From NCBI RefSeq assembly GCF_021397715.1, contig NZ_CP090207.1:2480001-2544000 (forward strand): a stretch of DNA of 64,000 nt. The letters are read 5' to 3'. Position numbers and translations under genes: made by a program. The stretch is from Pantoea agglomerans (lineage in GTDB: Bacteria > Pseudomonadota > Gammaproteobacteria > Enterobacterales > Enterobacteriaceae). This document shows, one piece after another, positions 16,079 through 26,421 of this stretch (positions are counted from its first letter, which is position 1; every line of letters starts with the position of its first letter). The notes beneath the pieces were generated by a model. The model was not told where the DNA came from. It was given only the letters and a program-made list of their open reading frames with translations, and made no database searches.

Positions 16079-17509
16079 ATGTCGGCAAATGATAATCAGA
16101 AAACGGTTCCGAATGCCCTGCCGGACGGATACCGCTTTAACGAGTTTGAGATCAAGGAAGTGATTGGTGGCGGCGGTTTCGGCATCGTCTATCGCGCGTG
16201 GGATCACCAGCTGGAACGCACCATCGCCATCAAAGAGTACATGCCGGTTTCGCTGGCGGTGCGTGCGGCGGATTTAACCCTGGAACTGCGCGGCGAGCGC
16301 TTCCAGAAACTGTTTAACGCCGGGCTGAACAGCTTTATCCAGGAAGCACGTCTGCTGGCCCGCTTTAACCATCCCGGCCTGCTGCACGTATTGCGCTTCT
16401 GGGAGCAGAACGGCACCGCCTATATGGGCACGCTTTACTACAGCGGCATGACGCTGAAAGAGTGGCAGCTCACCAGCCCGGAGTCGATTTCCGAAGCCTG
16501 GATTCGTCGTCTGCTGCCGCCGCTGCTGGGCGCCATCAGCACCATTCATCAGGCGGGCTATCTGCATCGCGATATCTCGCTGGATAATATCCAGATTCAG
16601 GAAAACCAGCTGCCGGTGCTGCTGGATTTCGGCTCGGCGCGCAAAGAGATCGGCAATCTCTCCGATGAAACCGAAATCATGCTGAAGCCCGGTTTCGCCC
16701 CGATTGAGCAGTACAGCGAAGAGGGAGAGGTTGAACAGGGCCCGTGGACGGATATCTACGCGCTCGGTGCCGTGCTGCACAGCCTGATCACCGGTAATCC
16801 CCCGCCGGTCAGCGTGGTGCGCTGCATTGAAGATAACTATCAGCCGCTGGTTGAACGTCAGCCAGAAGGGTATTCGCTGCCGCTGCTGCATGCGATTGAC
16901 TGCGCGCTGGCGATGAAGCCGGGCGATCGTCCGCAAACTATCGATGCGTTTGCGGCGCTGATTGATCTGCCGGTCAGTGATGTTGAAGCCGTGGTTAACA
17001 GTTTCCCGATACCGGGCGAAAGTCCTGCCGTCGTGGAAGAGGAGCCGGTCGAGACGCCAGCCCCGGTAGTAATGGCGGTGAATCACGGTGCCGCCGCCGC
17101 CGAGCCGGTTACGCCGCGCACCGTGCGCCGACTGTCGCCAGGATTGCTGGGCACAGCGGCCGTTGCGCTGCTGGCGGTGGTGGCTGCAGTCTGGCTGGCG
17201 AATCGTCACGCTGCAACACCGGAACCGGTCAGCCATGCACCGGTTGCCGCCACCGGTGCGCCCGCAGCGGCAGCGCCGGCCACCGACGCGCCAGCAGTGC
17301 TGGCGACGGTTTATCTCAAGCTGGAAAGCGGTGAAAACGTGGTGCTCAACGGACAGCAGGTGGAAGTTAAACCGGGCAGCAGCGGCTTTGCCGCGCTGAA
17401 TCTGGCGGCCGGACAGTATCGCATTGAAGTGCATAACGGCAGCGTGACCCACACACAATCGCTGACCATTGATAAGCCAGGCACCTGGCTGATTAATCCG
17501 GCCAACTGA
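16079..17509 (+). CDS. Transmembrane Ser/Thr protein kinase (PpkA-like)
   Basis: 476 residues from the ATG at 16079. The cytoplasmic kinase domain (about 18-320) has the Gly loop GGGGFG (30-35), Lys52, HRD (163-165, LHRDISLDN) and DFG (183-185). HRD is followed by I-S-L rather than the common L-K-P, so the usual catalytic-loop lysine is replaced, as in several T6SS-linked kinases. An Ala/Pro-rich linker, one membrane span (LLGTAAVALLAVVAAVWLA) and another low-complexity linker lead to a small C-terminal beta domain resembling a PEGA-type repeat (VYLKLESGENVVLNGQQVEV). The periplasmic end could sense envelope state. Last gene of the operon. Confidence 0.9.
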   Translation: MSANDNQKTVPNALPDGYRFNEFEIKEVIGGGGFGIVYRAWDHQLERTIAIKEYMPVSLAVRAADLTLELRGERFQKLFNAGLNSFIQEARLLARFNHPGLLHVLRFWEQNGTAYMGTLYYSGMTLKEWQLTSPESISEAWIRRLLPPLLGAISTIHQAGYLHRDISLDNIQIQENQLPVLLDFGSARKEIGNLSDETEIMLKPGFAPIEQYSEEGEVEQGPWTDIYALGAVLHSLITGNPPPVSVVRCIEDNYQPLVERQPEGYSLPLLHAIDCALAMKPGDRPQTIDAFAALIDLPVSDVEAVVNSFPIPGESPAVVEEEPVETPAPVVMAVNHGAAAAEPVTPRTVRRLSPGLLGTAAVALLAVVAAVWLANRHAATPEPVSHAPVAATGAPAAAAPATDAPAVLATVYLKLESGENVVLNGQQVEVKPGSSGFAALNLAAGQYRIEVHNGSVTHTQSLTIDKPGTWLINPAN

Positions 17510-17544
17510 GGTGAGGTAAGGCGGGAACGTAACCGCCAGCTCAC

Positions 17545-17580
17545 CGTTTCCCCTGCTGCCAGAGGGCGGCAGGGGAAACG
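17545..17580 (+). terminator. Strong hairpin after the kinase gene
   Basis: CGTTTCCCCTGC pairs with GCAGGGGAAACG around a short TGCCAGAGGGCG loop. The stem is long and stable but has no clear T run on either strand. It lies between two convergent genes (kinase and chaC) and probably ends or protects transcripts from both sides. Confidence 0.5.
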
Positions 17581-17596
17581 GGTTACGGTTACGGCG

Positions 17597-18274
17597 TCAG
17601 GCCTGCTTCAGGCAATGGCTTTGTTGTAACGTCCGTACCTGATGGGCCAGCCGGCTCAGACTCTCCTCTTCCATGCCGCGTCGGGTCAGCTCTTCTTCCA
17701 GCGAAAACAGATACTGGGCATTGGAACCCAGCGGGCCACTGGCAGCGGCAATCAGTGGGGCGATCGCCTCCGGGCAGGAGTCCGATTCATACAGCGGGTG
17801 ACGCGGGTCCATAATAAAGGTCAGTGCCGTCACGCTGCGGCCATCATCCAGCTGCAGTTCGCACCAGGTCGGCAGATAGCAGCCGGTAATCATCTCGCGT
17901 TTCCACAGCAGCGCCAGCTCCTCATGCAGCCGCGCCTCCGGCAGGCGAAACGCCAGACCGCTGGTGCGACCGCCCTGTTTCAGCGCCAGCATCCGGCCGG
18001 GATGCGTGGCGGTGCCGCGTCCGGCAATCAGCCGCAAACAGAAAGCGCGATGCCAGCCTTCCAGCCAGCCGGAAGCCACCTCATCCGCTTCAAAGATCGG
18101 GTTCCACATCAGAGAGCCGTAACCAAAGATCCAAACCGGGCTGTGATCGGGACGGCAGGCCAGCGTAGCCGCCAGCGACGCCGCGCGCTGCTCGCAACTC
18201 CAGAGCAGCGTCTCTTCGATATCACCGAACGACGTTTTACAATCCGCTTTTAAAAGAAATTCCCGGGTAAGCAA
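17597..18274 (-). CDS. chaC: Glutathione-specific gamma-glutamylcyclotransferase ChaC
   Basis: Cleaves glutathione to 5-oxoproline and Cys-Gly in the cytoplasm. The conserved VWIFGYGSLMWNP substrate-loop and RLIAGRGT stretch identify the ChaC family. I place the start at a TTG at 18274, giving 225 residues (LLTREFLLKADCKTSFGDIE), because GAGGAGG lies 5 bases upstream and the length then matches E. coli ChaC. An upstream in-frame start would add about 20 unconserved residues. The gene is downstream of chaB in the same direction, but a terminator (18449-18477) lies between them. Confidence 0.9.
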   Translation of the reverse strand: MLTREFLLKADCKTSFGDIEETLLWSCEQRAASLAATLACRPDHSPVWIFGYGSLMWNPIFEADEVASGWLEGWHRAFCLRLIAGRGTATHPGRMLALKQGGRTSGLAFRLPEARLHEELALLWKREMITGCYLPTWCELQLDDGRSVTALTFIMDPRHPLYESDSCPEAIAPLIAAASGPLGSNAQYLFSLEEELTRRGMEEESLSRLAHQVRTLQQSHCLKQA

Positions 18275-18448
18275 TGCGACCTCCTCGACTATCACGGCGT
18301 CCTGTCCAGATGGCTCCTCTGTAATGATCACCAAAACGGCTTCGCGTTTCGTTCATAAAATTGACATTAATCCATTTACCGGACGGGTTTCAAGCGTGAG
18401 GTGGGTCGCAGGATAAAAAAAACCAGATAAACCTGATAGCGCAGAGGC

Positions 18449-18477
18449 AAAAAAGGACCAGATGTTTCTGGCCCTTT
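18449..18477 (-). terminator. Intrinsic terminator after chaB
   Basis: On the minus strand AAAGGGCCAGA pairs with TCTGGTCCTTT around AACA, followed by a T run. It lies about 25 bases after the chaB stop, so chaC probably has its own promoter. Confidence 0.8.
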
Positions 18478-18502
18478 GCTGAAATCCGTCTACCTGCCGG
18501 CG

Positions 18503-18733
18503 TTAACGTTTAGGATGCCATTTATCATCATCCCCTTTTTCATACTCTTTCTTTACCGCCGACCAGGCAACTTTATGCGCCACCTCTTCGCGGGACTCAT
18601 CACCACGACGATCGTCGGCGTCTTTATACTGTGACCAGGCGCTGTTGAATGCCTGCTGATAGATATCCTGCGCATGGGCTGGCAGTACGTGTCTGACGCT
18701 GTCGGGTAGATCGTTTCGGTTATCGTAAGGCAT
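18503..18733 (-). CDS. chaB: ChaB family protein
   Basis: 76 residues (MPYDNRNDLPDSVRHVLPAH at the start, ending in a basic WHPKR tail), a full-length match to the small ChaB fold. In E. coli it is proposed to influence the ChaA cation antiporter; its biochemical role is not firmly known. Here it is transcribed divergently from chaA across a 370-base gap, whereas in E. coli the cha genes run together, so local order has been rearranged. A GAGGAGC-like Shine-Dalgarno precedes the ATG. Confidence 0.92.
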   Translation of the reverse strand: MPYDNRNDLPDSVRHVLPAHAQDIYQQAFNSAWSQYKDADDRRGDESREEVAHKVAWSAVKKEYEKGDDDKWHPKR

Positions 18734-19103
18734 GTTTGCTCCTCGCTTTACAGGGTAATATTAAGTCTGGCCCAGCAGCGGAAAATTACAAATGCCGATT
18801 TATGCCAGGCTCAGATTAAAAATCGATTATCGGCACTGTAAATGCAGTTATCTGAGACTTTTTATCCGACTATCACGATGAAAGGATGGGTTTCGGATTT
18901 TTATTGTTAACTGATTAATAATGAAATATTGATGATAATATCTGGTTAAGAGGCTTACGTTCATTTATTGAGAATAAGTAAAAAGCAGTAAATTTTCCCC
19001 GTTGAGTCAGCTGAAAAGATAAACTGCGCCCTGCCCTAAAACTGATTATATTTTAACAGCAGCAGCCGCTGCCCTTATGATCATTAACCAGAGAGGATGG
19101 TGA
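18734..19103. other. AT-rich divergent promoter region between chaB and chaA
   Basis: 370 bases without a gene. It is markedly AT-rich from about 18890 to 19000. It must hold promoters for chaA to the right and chaB to the left. TATATT near 19049 is a possible -10 for chaA, but I could not pair it with a convincing -35. No RNA gene is recognised. Confidence 0.5.
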
Positions 19104-20195
19104 ATGCCTTCACATGAAAAAACACGTCACAAGGAATTCTCGCTGATATTTCCCATCGTTACGCTGGGTGTACTCTACTTTTTTGGCGCACAAACCTCGT
19201 TCCCGATCGTCGTCGGTATCAACATTCTGGCCCTGATTGCCATTCTTAGCAGCGCGTTCAGCGTAGTGCGGCACGCAGACGTGCTGGCACACCGGCTGGG
19301 TGAGCCTTACGGATCGCTGATTCTGAGTTTATCGGTGGTAATCCTTGAGGTGAGTCTGATCTCGGCGCTGATGGCGACCGGCGATGCCGCGCCTGGCCTG
19401 ATGCGTGACACGCTCTACTCGATTGTCATGATCGTGACCGGTGGGCTGGTAGGCTTTGCCCTGCTGCTTGGCGGTAATAAGTTTGCAACGCAATACGTTA
19501 ATCTGGCGGGCGTGAAGCAATATCTGATCGCTATCTTCCCGCTGGCGATTCTGGTGCTGGTCTTTCCCAACGCCCTGCCCGGCGGCAACTTTTCCACCGC
19601 GCAGGCGCTGCTGATCGCGGCAATTTCAGCGGCGATGTATGGCGTTTTCCTGCTGATCCAGACCCGGACTCACCAAAGCCTGTTTATCTATGAACATGAA
19701 GATGAGAGTGACGATGGCGATCCGCATCACGGCAAACCCTCGGCCCACAGCAGCATCTGGCATACCGTCTGGCTGATTGTGCATCTGATTGCGGTGATCG
19801 CCGTGACCAAAATGAATGCCAATACGCTGGAAAGTTTGCTGACCGAAATGAATGCGCCGGCACAGTTCACCGGTTTCCTGGTGGCGCTGCTGATCCTCTC
19901 GCCTGAAGGCCTGGGCGCGATCAAAGCGGTGCTGATGAACCAGGTGCAGCGCGCCATGAACCTGTTCTTTGGTTCCGTGCTGGCCACCATCTCGTTAACC
20001 GTCCCGGCGGTGACTATCATTGCCACTCTGACCGGCCAGGAGTTGATCTTTGGCCTGGAGCCGCCACAGATGGTCATTATGATGGCGTCGCTGATCCTGT
20101 GTCAGCTCTCCTTCTCTACCGGCCGCACCAACGTGCTGAACGGTGCAGCGCACCTGGCGTTGTTTGCCGGTTACCTGGTCACCATCATGCTGTAA
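19104..20195 (+). CDS. chaA: Na+(K+, Ca2+)/H+ antiporter ChaA
   Basis: 363 residues, an inner-membrane CaCA-family cation/proton antiporter with about eleven hydrophobic segments. The two family alpha repeats are visible (SLSVVILEVSLISALMATGD in the first half, ILSPEGLGAIKAVLMNQVQRAMN in the second). A cytoplasmic acidic loop (EHEDESDDGDPHH) separates the halves. Length and sequence match E. coli ChaA, which exports Na+ and K+ at alkaline pH. GAGAGGATGGTGA precedes the ATG. Confidence 0.95.
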   Translation: MPSHEKTRHKEFSLIFPIVTLGVLYFFGAQTSFPIVVGINILALIAILSSAFSVVRHADVLAHRLGEPYGSLILSLSVVILEVSLISALMATGDAAPGLMRDTLYSIVMIVTGGLVGFALLLGGNKFATQYVNLAGVKQYLIAIFPLAILVLVFPNALPGGNFSTAQALLIAAISAAMYGVFLLIQTRTHQSLFIYEHEDESDDGDPHHGKPSAHSSIWHTVWLIVHLIAVIAVTKMNANTLESLLTEMNAPAQFTGFLVALLILSPEGLGAIKAVLMNQVQRAMNLFFGSVLATISLTVPAVTIIATLTGQELIFGLEPPQMVIMMASLILCQLSFSTGRTNVLNGAAHLALFAGYLVTIML

Positions 20196-20209
20196 CAACC
20201 CTTTTCGCA

Positions 20210-20248
20210 GACGAAAAAAAAGAGCGATTTCTCGCTCTTTTTTTCGTT
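20210..20248. terminator. Bidirectional intrinsic terminator between chaA and kdsA
   Basis: ACGAAAAAAAAGAGCGA-TTTC-TCGCTCTTTTTTTCGT is a near-perfect inverted repeat with A and T runs on both sides. It sits between the convergent chaA and kdsA stops and can end both transcripts. Confidence 0.92.
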
Positions 20249-20259
20249 GCGGCCGTTAC

Positions 20260-21126
<867 letters not shown>

Positions 21127-21139
21127 TCAGTGGGTACGC

Positions 21140-21949
21140 TTAGTGCAGCGTGACCTGTTTTTGTTCGATTGCGTGAATCTGAACTTTGATCATTTCGCTG
21201 ACCGGGTCCTCAGGACACTGCTCAACGAAGTACGTTAAATCATTCAGCGCGATATGTTCGCATTCCAGCTGCGCATAGATCAAACCGCGATCGCGGATTT
21301 CATAGGGATCGTCCGGATCGATACGTAACAGCACCTGGCTGACGTTCAGCGCCAGCTCCATCTGCTTCTCTTCCATCAGGGCGGCTTTCAGCGTATCGAG
21401 CATTTTACGCATCACGGTGACGGTTTTGGCTTCATCAAGATCGTCATCATACAGCCGCGCGGTCGGACTGATGTTGCCCTTGAGCCACACTTCCAGCGTA
21501 TGGGTATCCAGGGTTTCGCCATTGAACGGATTGATCAGCCATTTTTCGCCATCAATCCAGTCGGCACGCAGTATCAGCTGGGTTGGGAAGATCACCGGCA
21601 TCAGCGGCAACTCCAGCTCAGCCGCAATATGCAGCAGAATAACGCCCAGCGAGACGGCGGTGCCCTGCCGGGTTTTCAGTACGTTGTCAATCCAGAGCGC
21701 ATCAGAAAGGTTATATACCCCGCTGGCGCCGCCAAAACCCCACTGGCGATAGAACAGCTCCAGCAATTTTTCGAGTTGCAGATCCGCATCTTCGGCGTGG
21801 CTGACATAGTCACGCGCTTCGGCCACCAGGGCCGCAAGTTGTGCTTCCACCGACACGGCCGGGAAATCGGCGCGGATGGCAAGCGTAGCGCCAATCACCG
21901 CTTCACATAACGGTGTCTGGCTAAAATCTAATTGTTCGGTAGAGGTCAT
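21140..21949 (-). CDS. sirB1: SirB1 (YchA), transglutaminase-like/TPR protein
   Basis: 269 residues with the SirB1 N-terminal transglutaminase-like region (DALWIDNVLKTRQGTAVSLG, AELELPLMPVIFPTQLILR) and C-terminal helices resembling tetratricopeptide repeats (LNVSQVLLRIDPDDPYEIRD). Cytoplasmic; the molecular role is not established. Position in the conserved prmC-sirB2-sirB1-kdsA string supports the call. The gap to sirB2 is 1 base, so translation is coupled. Confidence 0.92.
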   Translation of the reverse strand: MTSTEQLDFSQTPLCEAVIGATLAIRADFPAVSVEAQLAALVAEARDYVSHAEDADLQLEKLLELFYRQWGFGGASGVYNLSDALWIDNVLKTRQGTAVSLGVILLHIAAELELPLMPVIFPTQLILRADWIDGEKWLINPFNGETLDTHTLEVWLKGNISPTARLYDDDLDEAKTVTVMRKMLDTLKAALMEEKQMELALNVSQVLLRIDPDDPYEIRDRGLIYAQLECEHIALNDLTYFVEQCPEDPVSEMIKVQIHAIEQKQVTLH

Positions 21950-21950
21950 G

Positions 21951-22343
21951 CTATCCCCACAACGGCATTTTGCTCAGCGCCAGCTTAATGACCAGCACCA
22001 GTGCGATTAACGCCACCAGAAACGCAATCCAGCGGGTACGGTCAGTGCGTGGTCGGCGGCTCAATGCCACAAATCCTAAGGCGATGTAGATAATAACCCC
22101 TAATAGCTTCTCAGTCAGCCAGCTTCCTTGCGGAGTGAAGGGATAGAAGTGCGTAATCATCACCAGTGAGACACCGGTCAACAGTAACAGGGTGTCGTTA
22201 GCGTGAGGCAGAATGCGCACCCAGCGCCGCGACAGCATCGCTGACCCGCTGCGCAGCCAGTAAAAACGCAGAACAAACATAAAAATGGTGATCGCCACCG
22301 TTAACAGGTGAACATTTTTGATCAGAGGGTACCAGGCGTACAT
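21951..22343 (-). CDS. sirB2: SirB2 family inner-membrane protein (YchQ)
   Basis: 130 residues with four predicted membrane helices (about 10-28, 45-65, 75-95 and 105-125), e.g. VAITIFMFVLRFYWL and LVALIALVLVIKLAL. It has the SirB2 features HLLTVAITIF and RILPHANDTLLLLTG. Function unknown. Lies between prmC and sirB1 in the usual order. Confidence 0.92.
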   Translation of the reverse strand: MYAWYPLIKNVHLLTVAITIFMFVLRFYWLRSGSAMLSRRWVRILPHANDTLLLLTGVSLVMITHFYPFTPQGSWLTEKLLGVIIYIALGFVALSRRPRTDRTRWIAFLVALIALVLVIKLALSKMPLWG

Positions 22344-22366
22344 GGTGCGTCCTTGTCAGTCCGTTT

Positions 22367-23200
22367 TCAGGTTGAAGATTGTCCCAGGGTGACACGAGGA
22401 TTGCCACCGTAATCATTGACGGTTTCTACCGCGCGATAGCCTTGCTGGCGCATCTGTTCACGCACCGCATCGCCCTGCTGCCAGCCATGCTCCAGCAGCA
22501 GCCAGCCGCCGGGTTGCAGCCAGTCAGGCGACTGCTCTATCAGCGTGCGTAAATCTGCCAGACCGGCGTCAGCCGCCACCAGCGCGCTGCGCGGCTCAAA
22601 CCGCACGTCGCCCTGTTCCAGGTGGTGATCGCAGGCATCAATATAGGGAGGATTGCTGACGATAAGGTCAAATCGCTGCGGGGCGAGCTGCTGAAACCAG
22701 TGGCTAAGCAGGAAACGGGCATGGGTAAGGTTGAGCCGCTGCGCATTACTGCGCGCCAGTTCCACCGCTTCGGCGATACGATCCACCCCGGTGACCTGGC
22801 AGTCAGGCCGTTCGCTGGCCAGCGCCAGTGCAATCGCGCCGGTGCCGGTACCCAGATCAAGAATGGTGGCGGGAGACGCGGGCAGATGTGCCAGCGCCTG
22901 CTCAACCAGCAGCTCAGTGTCCGGTCGCGGGATCAGCGTGGCGTCCGTGACGCGCAGCGGCAGCGACCAGAATTCACGTTCGCCAACCAGATGCGCCACC
23001 GGTTCACCGCGTGCGCGACGGCTCAGCAAGGCATCAAGCTGGCTCAGCTGCTCCTCACTCAGCACGGTGTCATCAAAAGCGATCAGCCAGCTGCGCGATT
23101 TACCGGTCACAAAACTTAGCAGAATTTCAGCATCGCGCTTTGGACTCTCGCCGCCGCGCAAGGTCGCAACGGCCTGTTTCAGCCAGTGGCGAATCTCCAT
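22367..23200 (-). CDS. prmC: Release factor glutamine methyltransferase PrmC
   Basis: 277 residues from the ATG at 23200, which overlaps the prfA stop (TGATG). PrmC methylates the GGQ glutamine of RF1 and RF2. The SAM-binding motif LDLGTGTGAIALALA and the catalytic NPPY (LIVSNPPYIDACD) are intact, and the N-terminal helical substrate domain is present. Coupling with prfA puts the modifying enzyme next to its substrate gene. Confidence 0.96.
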   Translation of the reverse strand: MEIRHWLKQAVATLRGGESPKRDAEILLSFVTGKSRSWLIAFDDTVLSEEQLSQLDALLSRRARGEPVAHLVGEREFWSLPLRVTDATLIPRPDTELLVEQALAHLPASPATILDLGTGTGAIALALASERPDCQVTGVDRIAEAVELARSNAQRLNLTHARFLLSHWFQQLAPQRFDLIVSNPPYIDACDHHLEQGDVRFEPRSALVAADAGLADLRTLIEQSPDWLQPGGWLLLEHGWQQGDAVREQMRQQGYRAVETVNDYGGNPRVTLGQSST

Positions 23201-24282
23201 CAATCCTGTCCAGCCAGCGCCGCCAGCTGATCCGCCTGATATTCCTGCACGATCGGCTCAATCAGGCTGTCGATTTTGCCTTCCATGGTTTCATCCAGAC
23301 GGTAAAGCGTCAGGTTGATGCGATGGTCGGTGACGCGGCCCTGCGGGAAGTTGTAGGTGCGGATACGGTCGGAGCGGTCACCGCTGCCCAGCAGGTTACG
23401 ACGGGTGCTGGCTTCAGCGGCGTGACGACGGGCCATTTCAGCGGCGTGGATACGCGCGCCCAGCACCGCCAGCGCTTTGGCTTTGTTTTTATGCTGCGAA
23501 CGTTCGTCCTGACACTCCACCACAATGCCGGTCGGCAGGTGAGTAATACGGATGGCTGAGTCGGTGGTGTTAACGTGCTGACCGCCGGCGCCCGATGAGC
23601 GGAAGGTATCGATCTTCAGATCGCCGGCGTTGATCTCCGGCAGTTCCGCTTCAGGAATTTCCGGCATCACCGCCACGGTGCAGGCGGAGGTATGGATTCG
23701 GCCCTGTGATTCGGTTTCAGGCACGCGCTGAACCCGGTGTCCGCCCGATTCAAACTTCAGGCGACCATAGGCACCGTCGCCCGTGACCCTGGCGATCACC
23801 TCTTTGTAACCGCCATGTTCGCCTTCGTTGGCGCTGACGATCTCTACCCGCCAGCGGCGCGCTTCAGCATAGCGGCTGTACATGCGGAACAGATCACCGG
23901 CGAAAATCGCCGCTTCATCACCGCCGGTCCCGGCGCGCACTTCAATGAAGCAGGCGCGTTCATCATCGGGATCTTTCGGCAGCAACAGCACCTGCAACTG
24001 CTGCTCCAGCACTTCACTCTGCTCACGCGCCGCCTGCAGCTCTTCCTGCGCCATGTCGCGCATTTCAGGATCGTCGAGCATCTGCTGCGCGGTTTCGATA
24101 TCTTCCTGCACCTGCTGCCAGTCGCGGAAGCAACGGGTCACATCGGTCAGCTGGGCATATTCGCGTGACAGCGCACGGAAACGCTCCTGATCGGCGATCA
24201 CGCCAGCATCGCCCAGCATCGCTTCCACTTCTTCGTGGCGCTCCTGCAGGGCTTCCAGTTTGGCAACTATAGAGGTTTTCAT
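23200..24282 (-). CDS. prfA: Peptide chain release factor 1
   Basis: 360 residues, full length. Recognises UAA and UAG stops; the PxT codon-recognition motif reads P-E-T ([14 protein letters not shown]) and the GGQ catalytic loop reads [17 protein letters not shown]. Starts 42 bases after the hemA stop and overlaps prmC. Confidence 0.97.
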   Translation of the reverse strand: MKTSIVAKLEALQERHEEVEAMLGDAGVIADQERFRALSREYAQLTDVTRCFRDWQQVQEDIETAQQMLDDPEMRDMAQEELQAAREQSEVLEQQLQVLLLPKDPDDERACFIEVRAGTGGDEAAIFAGDLFRMYSRYAEARRWRVEIVSANEGEHGGYKEVIARVTGDGAYGRLKFESGGHRVQRVPETESQGRIHTSACTVAVMPEIPEAELPEINAGDLKIDTFRSSGAGGQHVNTTDSAIRITHLPTGIVVECQDERSQHKNKAKALAVLGARIHAAEMARRHAAEASTRRNLLGSGDRSDRIRTYNFPQGRVTDHRINLTLYRLDETMEGKIDSLIEPIVQEYQADQLAALAGQD

Positions 24283-24324
24283 TTAAATATGGGATTCCCG
24301 TAACAGGTGGCAGCAGCCTGGTGC

Positions 24325-25581
24325 CTACTCGAGACCCAGGCTGTCGCGTAAAATCTGCAGGCGTTCATTATCGCCGTCGCGGGCGGCCTGCTGAAGCGAT
24401 TTGGTTGGTGCGTGAATTAAACGGTTGGTCAGCTTGTGTGCCAGTTCCTGCATCACTTTTTGTGGGTCGGCACCCTGTTGCAGCGCCTGCAGCGCGCGGC
24501 CTTCCAGCTCAGCACGGATCTCGTCCGCCTGAGAGCGGTATTCACGAATGGTGTTGACCGCGCCCTGAGAACGCAGCCACGCCATAAATTCGCCGCTCTC
24601 CTGCACCACGATGCTCTCGGCCTGCACTGCCGCGGCTTTGCGCTGCGCCAGATTCTGCTCGATAATCGCCTGCAGGTCATCGACGCTATAGAGATAGGCA
24701 TTCGGCAGCTTGCCCACTTCCGGCTCGACATCGCGCGGAACGGCGATATCCACCAGCAGCATCGGCTTATTACGACGTGCCTTCAGCGCGCGCTCCATCA
24801 TGCCTTTGCCAATAATCGGCAACGGACTGGCGGTGGAAGAGATGATAATGTCAGCTTCGGCCAGGCGGGCATCAATCTCCGCCAGGCTGATGACATCGGC
24901 CCCGACTTCGTTCGCCAGGGTTTCCGCCCGCTCGCGAGTGCGGTTAGCGATGATGAGTTTTTTGACCTGATGCTCGCGCAGATGGCGCGCCACCAGCTCA
25001 ATGGTTTCACCGGCACCGACCAGCAGCACGTTGACGGAAGAGAGCGATTCAAAAATCTGACGCGCCAGGGTACAGGCGGCAAACGCCACCGAGACGGCAT
25101 TGGCACCGATATCAGTTTCGGTCCGCACCCGCTTGGCGACAGAGAAGGTTTTCTGGAACATGCGTTCCAGTTCGCTGCTCAGCGCCTGGCCGCGCGAGGA
25201 GTCGGCAAAGGCTTTCTTCACCTGGCCGAGAATCTGCGGTTCACCCAGCACCAGCGAATCGAGCCCGCTGGCGACACGCATCAGGTGGCTGACCGCCTCG
25301 TTATCCTGATGCCAGTAAAGGCTGTTGCGTACGTCTTCTTCATCGAGCTGATGATAGTCGCATAACCAGCGTACCAGACGCGCCTGCAAATCAGCCTGCT
25401 GCTCTACACTGAGGTAGAGTTCGGTCCGGTTACAGGTCGACAGCACCACGCCGCTCTGCACCATTGGCTGTGATAACAGGCTGTTCAGCGCCTGCTCAAG
25501 CGTCTCCGGCCCGAACGAGACACGTTCGCGCAGAGCAATGGGGGCAGTTTTGTGATTGATTCCGAGAGCGAGCAGCGTCAT
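24325..25581 (-). CDS. hemA: Glutamyl-tRNA reductase HemA
   Basis: First committed step of tetrapyrrole synthesis: NADPH-dependent reduction of glutamyl-tRNA to glutamate-1-semialdehyde. 418 residues. The N-terminal catalytic domain has [16 protein letters not shown] and the active-site cysteine in [12 protein letters not shown]. The NADPH domain has [16 protein letters not shown] and [16 protein letters not shown]-terminal dimerisation helix follows. This pathway also supplies sirohaem for the nitrite reductase at the left edge. Divergent from lolB, as in E. coli. Confidence 0.97.
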   Translation of the reverse strand: MTLLALGINHKTAPIALRERVSFGPETLEQALNSLLSQPMVQSGVVLSTCNRTELYLSVEQQADLQARLVRWLCDYHQLDEEDVRNSLYWHQDNEAVSHLMRVASGLDSLVLGEPQILGQVKKAFADSSRGQALSSELERMFQKTFSVAKRVRTETDIGANAVSVAFAACTLARQIFESLSSVNVLLVGAGETIELVARHLREHQVKKLIIANRTRERAETLANEVGADVISLAEIDARLAEADIIISSTASPLPIIGKGMMERALKARRNKPMLLVDIAVPRDVEPEVGKLPNAYLYSVDDLQAIIEQNLAQRKAAAVQAESIVVQESGEFMAWLRSQGAVNTIREYRSQADEIRAELEGRALQALQQGADPQKVMQELAHKLTNRLIHAPTKSLQQAARDGDNERLQILRDSLGLE

Positions 25582-25797
25582 GGTGGTTTCGGTTGGGATG
25601 TCCCAATAATGTCAGGGTTTTGTGAGGCGCATTCTACAAGATGCGACAGATCAAGAAAAGCCATACAAAGCCTATGACTGTAATAAGATTAACCTGATCG
25701 TGCTCAATTTGCTGCATAACAGCATTGACGGCTTAAATACGGATGGTTAGCGTTATCCGTTACGAATTATAAACGTGTCTGAGGAGATGACCACTTG

Positions 25798-26421
25798 ATG
25801 CTTTATTCACCACGCACTCTGTTGCGCATTTTGCCCCTTGCCAGCGTATTGCTGGCTGCCTGTAGCGTGAACAAACCGCAAGGTCCGGGCCCCAGCGTAA
25901 CTGCGCCACAGTGGCAACAGCATCAGCAGGCAGTATCGAAAGTCACGCATTATCAGACGCGCGGCGCTTTTGCTTACCTTTCTGACAAGCAAAAAGTCTA
26001 CGCACGCTTTAACTGGCAGCAGACCGCGCCCGATCGTTATCGCCTGTTGCTGACCAATCCGCTCGGCAGCACCGAGTTGCAGCTGGATGCCCAGGGTACA
26101 GTGGTGCAGATCGTTGACAACAAAGGCAAACGCTACGTCAGCAACGACGCGCAGAAGATGATTTCGCAGCTGACCGGGATGAACATTCCGCTGGCTAACC
26201 TGCGTCAGTGGATGATGGGTCTGCCAGGCGAAGCCACCGACTATCAGCTTAATGAGAACTACCAGCTGCGCAGCCTGAACTACAGCCGTGATGGCCAGAG
26301 CTGGCAGGTGTCGATTGCCGGTTACGACAGCAAAGTGACGCCGCCGCTGCCCGCCAGTCTGGAGCTGAAAGAAGGCGATCAGCGGATTAAACTGCGTATG
26401 GACAGCTGGACCGTTCAATGA
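25798..26421 (+). CDS. lolB: Outer-membrane lipoprotein receptor LolB
   Basis: Accepts lipoproteins from LolA and inserts them into the outer membrane. 207 residues from the ATG at 25798, preceded by GAGGAGA; the length equals E. coli LolB. The signal [22 protein letters not shown] has the lipobox LLAAC. The mature protein has the beta-barrel core ([36 protein letters not shown]). The stop overlaps ispE by 4 bases. Confidence 0.95.
   Translation: MLYSPRTLLRILPLASVLLAACSVNKPQGPGPSVTAPQWQQHQQAVSKVTHYQTRGAFAYLSDKQKVYARFNWQQTAPDRYRLLLTNPLGSTELQLDAQGTVVQIVDNKGKRYVSNDAQKMISQLTGMNIPLANLRQWMMGLPGEATDYQLNENYQLRSLNYSRDGQSWQVSIAGYDSKVTPPLPASLELKEGDQRIKLRMDSWTVQ

Noticed and set aside
16274-17458. A 394-codon minus-strand frame opposite the kinase gene
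   Set aside because: Antisense shadow of a gene with HRD and DFG motifs; its translation is rich in Arg, His and Gln with no domain.
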